A DNA stretch of 5,342 bases from Deltaproteobacteria bacterium (GTDB lineage Bacteria; Myxococcota_A; UBA9042; PHBI01; JACKFB01), in NCBI GenBank assembly GCA_020632695.1, contig JACKFB010000036.1:1-5342 (forward strand). The letters are read 5' to 3'. The notes under the pieces are model-generated. The model saw nothing but the letters and a program-made list of their open reading frames with translations. It was not told where the DNA came from and searched no databases. Position 1 is the first letter of the stretch. The number at the start of each line of letters is the position of its first letter. This document shows positions 5,335 through 5,342 of this stretch, piece after piece. The position numbers were made by a program, and so were the translations under genes.

Positions 5335-5342
5335 GCACGAAA

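Larger units (their letters stand above)
5010..5342. other. Upstream region of the FIST-kinase operon, no supported protein gene
   Basis: A stretch of 333 bases without a convincing gene. It is GC-rich next to the FIST start but turns markedly AT-rich at the right end (about 5281-5342) and has a small AT island (TGATGTAATATTCGG, 5104-5118). On the minus strand AATATT/TATTAC there could be a -10, but no matching -35 lies upstream. A possible short leader ORF (5258-5196) is listed separately. The frame from 5195 to 5010 is open but Ser/Pro/Leu/Arg-rich and not protein-like. Confidence 0.5.

Noticed and set aside
5069..5338. An 89-codon minus-strand frame upstream of the FIST gene
   Set aside because: Arg/Ser/Pro-rich, no ribosome site at its ATG, and it ends without relation to the FIST start.

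Overview
This is a GC-rich window (by eye about two thirds G+C). Every gene I can support reads right to left on the minus strand. The compact layout, the FIST/hybrid-kinase pair and two exported small proteins suggest a free-living bacterium, probably Gram-negative, of the kind rich in signal transduction. I cannot name a phylum from sequence alone. High GC keeps most frames open, so long plus-strand frames are shadows, and even the longest minus-strand frame (845 codons, 5009 to 2472) is misleading.

Layout in transcription order. 5342-5010: upstream non-coding stretch with a possible 20-residue leader ORF and, at the far edge, a possible rightward promoter. 5009-3845: a FIST-domain sensory protein (FIST_N + FIST_C). 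3838-2472: a hybrid histidine kinase with N-terminal coiled coil, HisKA, HATPase and receiver, but no sensor domain of its own. The two genes are separated by 6 nt, and four single-base shifts between 3893 and 3312 break or hide their true frames. 2409-1876: an exported DUF1579-like protein. 1876-1454: a small exported or membrane protein, coupled to the previous gene by a TGATG stop/start overlap. 1443-655: a degenerate receiver domain fused to a DUF3052 domain. 622-239: a VOC (glyoxalase/dioxygenase fold) protein. 207-191: a GC-rich hairpin that may end the operon and also overlaps a candidate promoter. 169-1: the start of a partial protein resembling small SpoIIAA/STAS-like proteins.

How they may work together. 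The FIST protein probably binds a small ligand and feeds the sensor-less kinase encoded next to it; this pairing is a recurrent gene neighbourhood. The kinase has a complete set of phosphorelay residues but no DNA-binding output, so its target lies outside the window or is a protein partner. The four genes from 2409 to 239 are tightly spaced and look like one transcription unit. Their shared function is unknown. The receiver-like DUF3052 protein lacks most phosphorylation residues and probably does not act as an ordinary phospho-switch.

The points most worth a second look are the four offsetting frameshifts in the FIST/kinase region, the pseudo-receiver-DUF3052 fusion, and the leader ORF with its kinase-operon-like ribosome site. 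I see no mobile element, CRISPR array, tRNA or rRNA.
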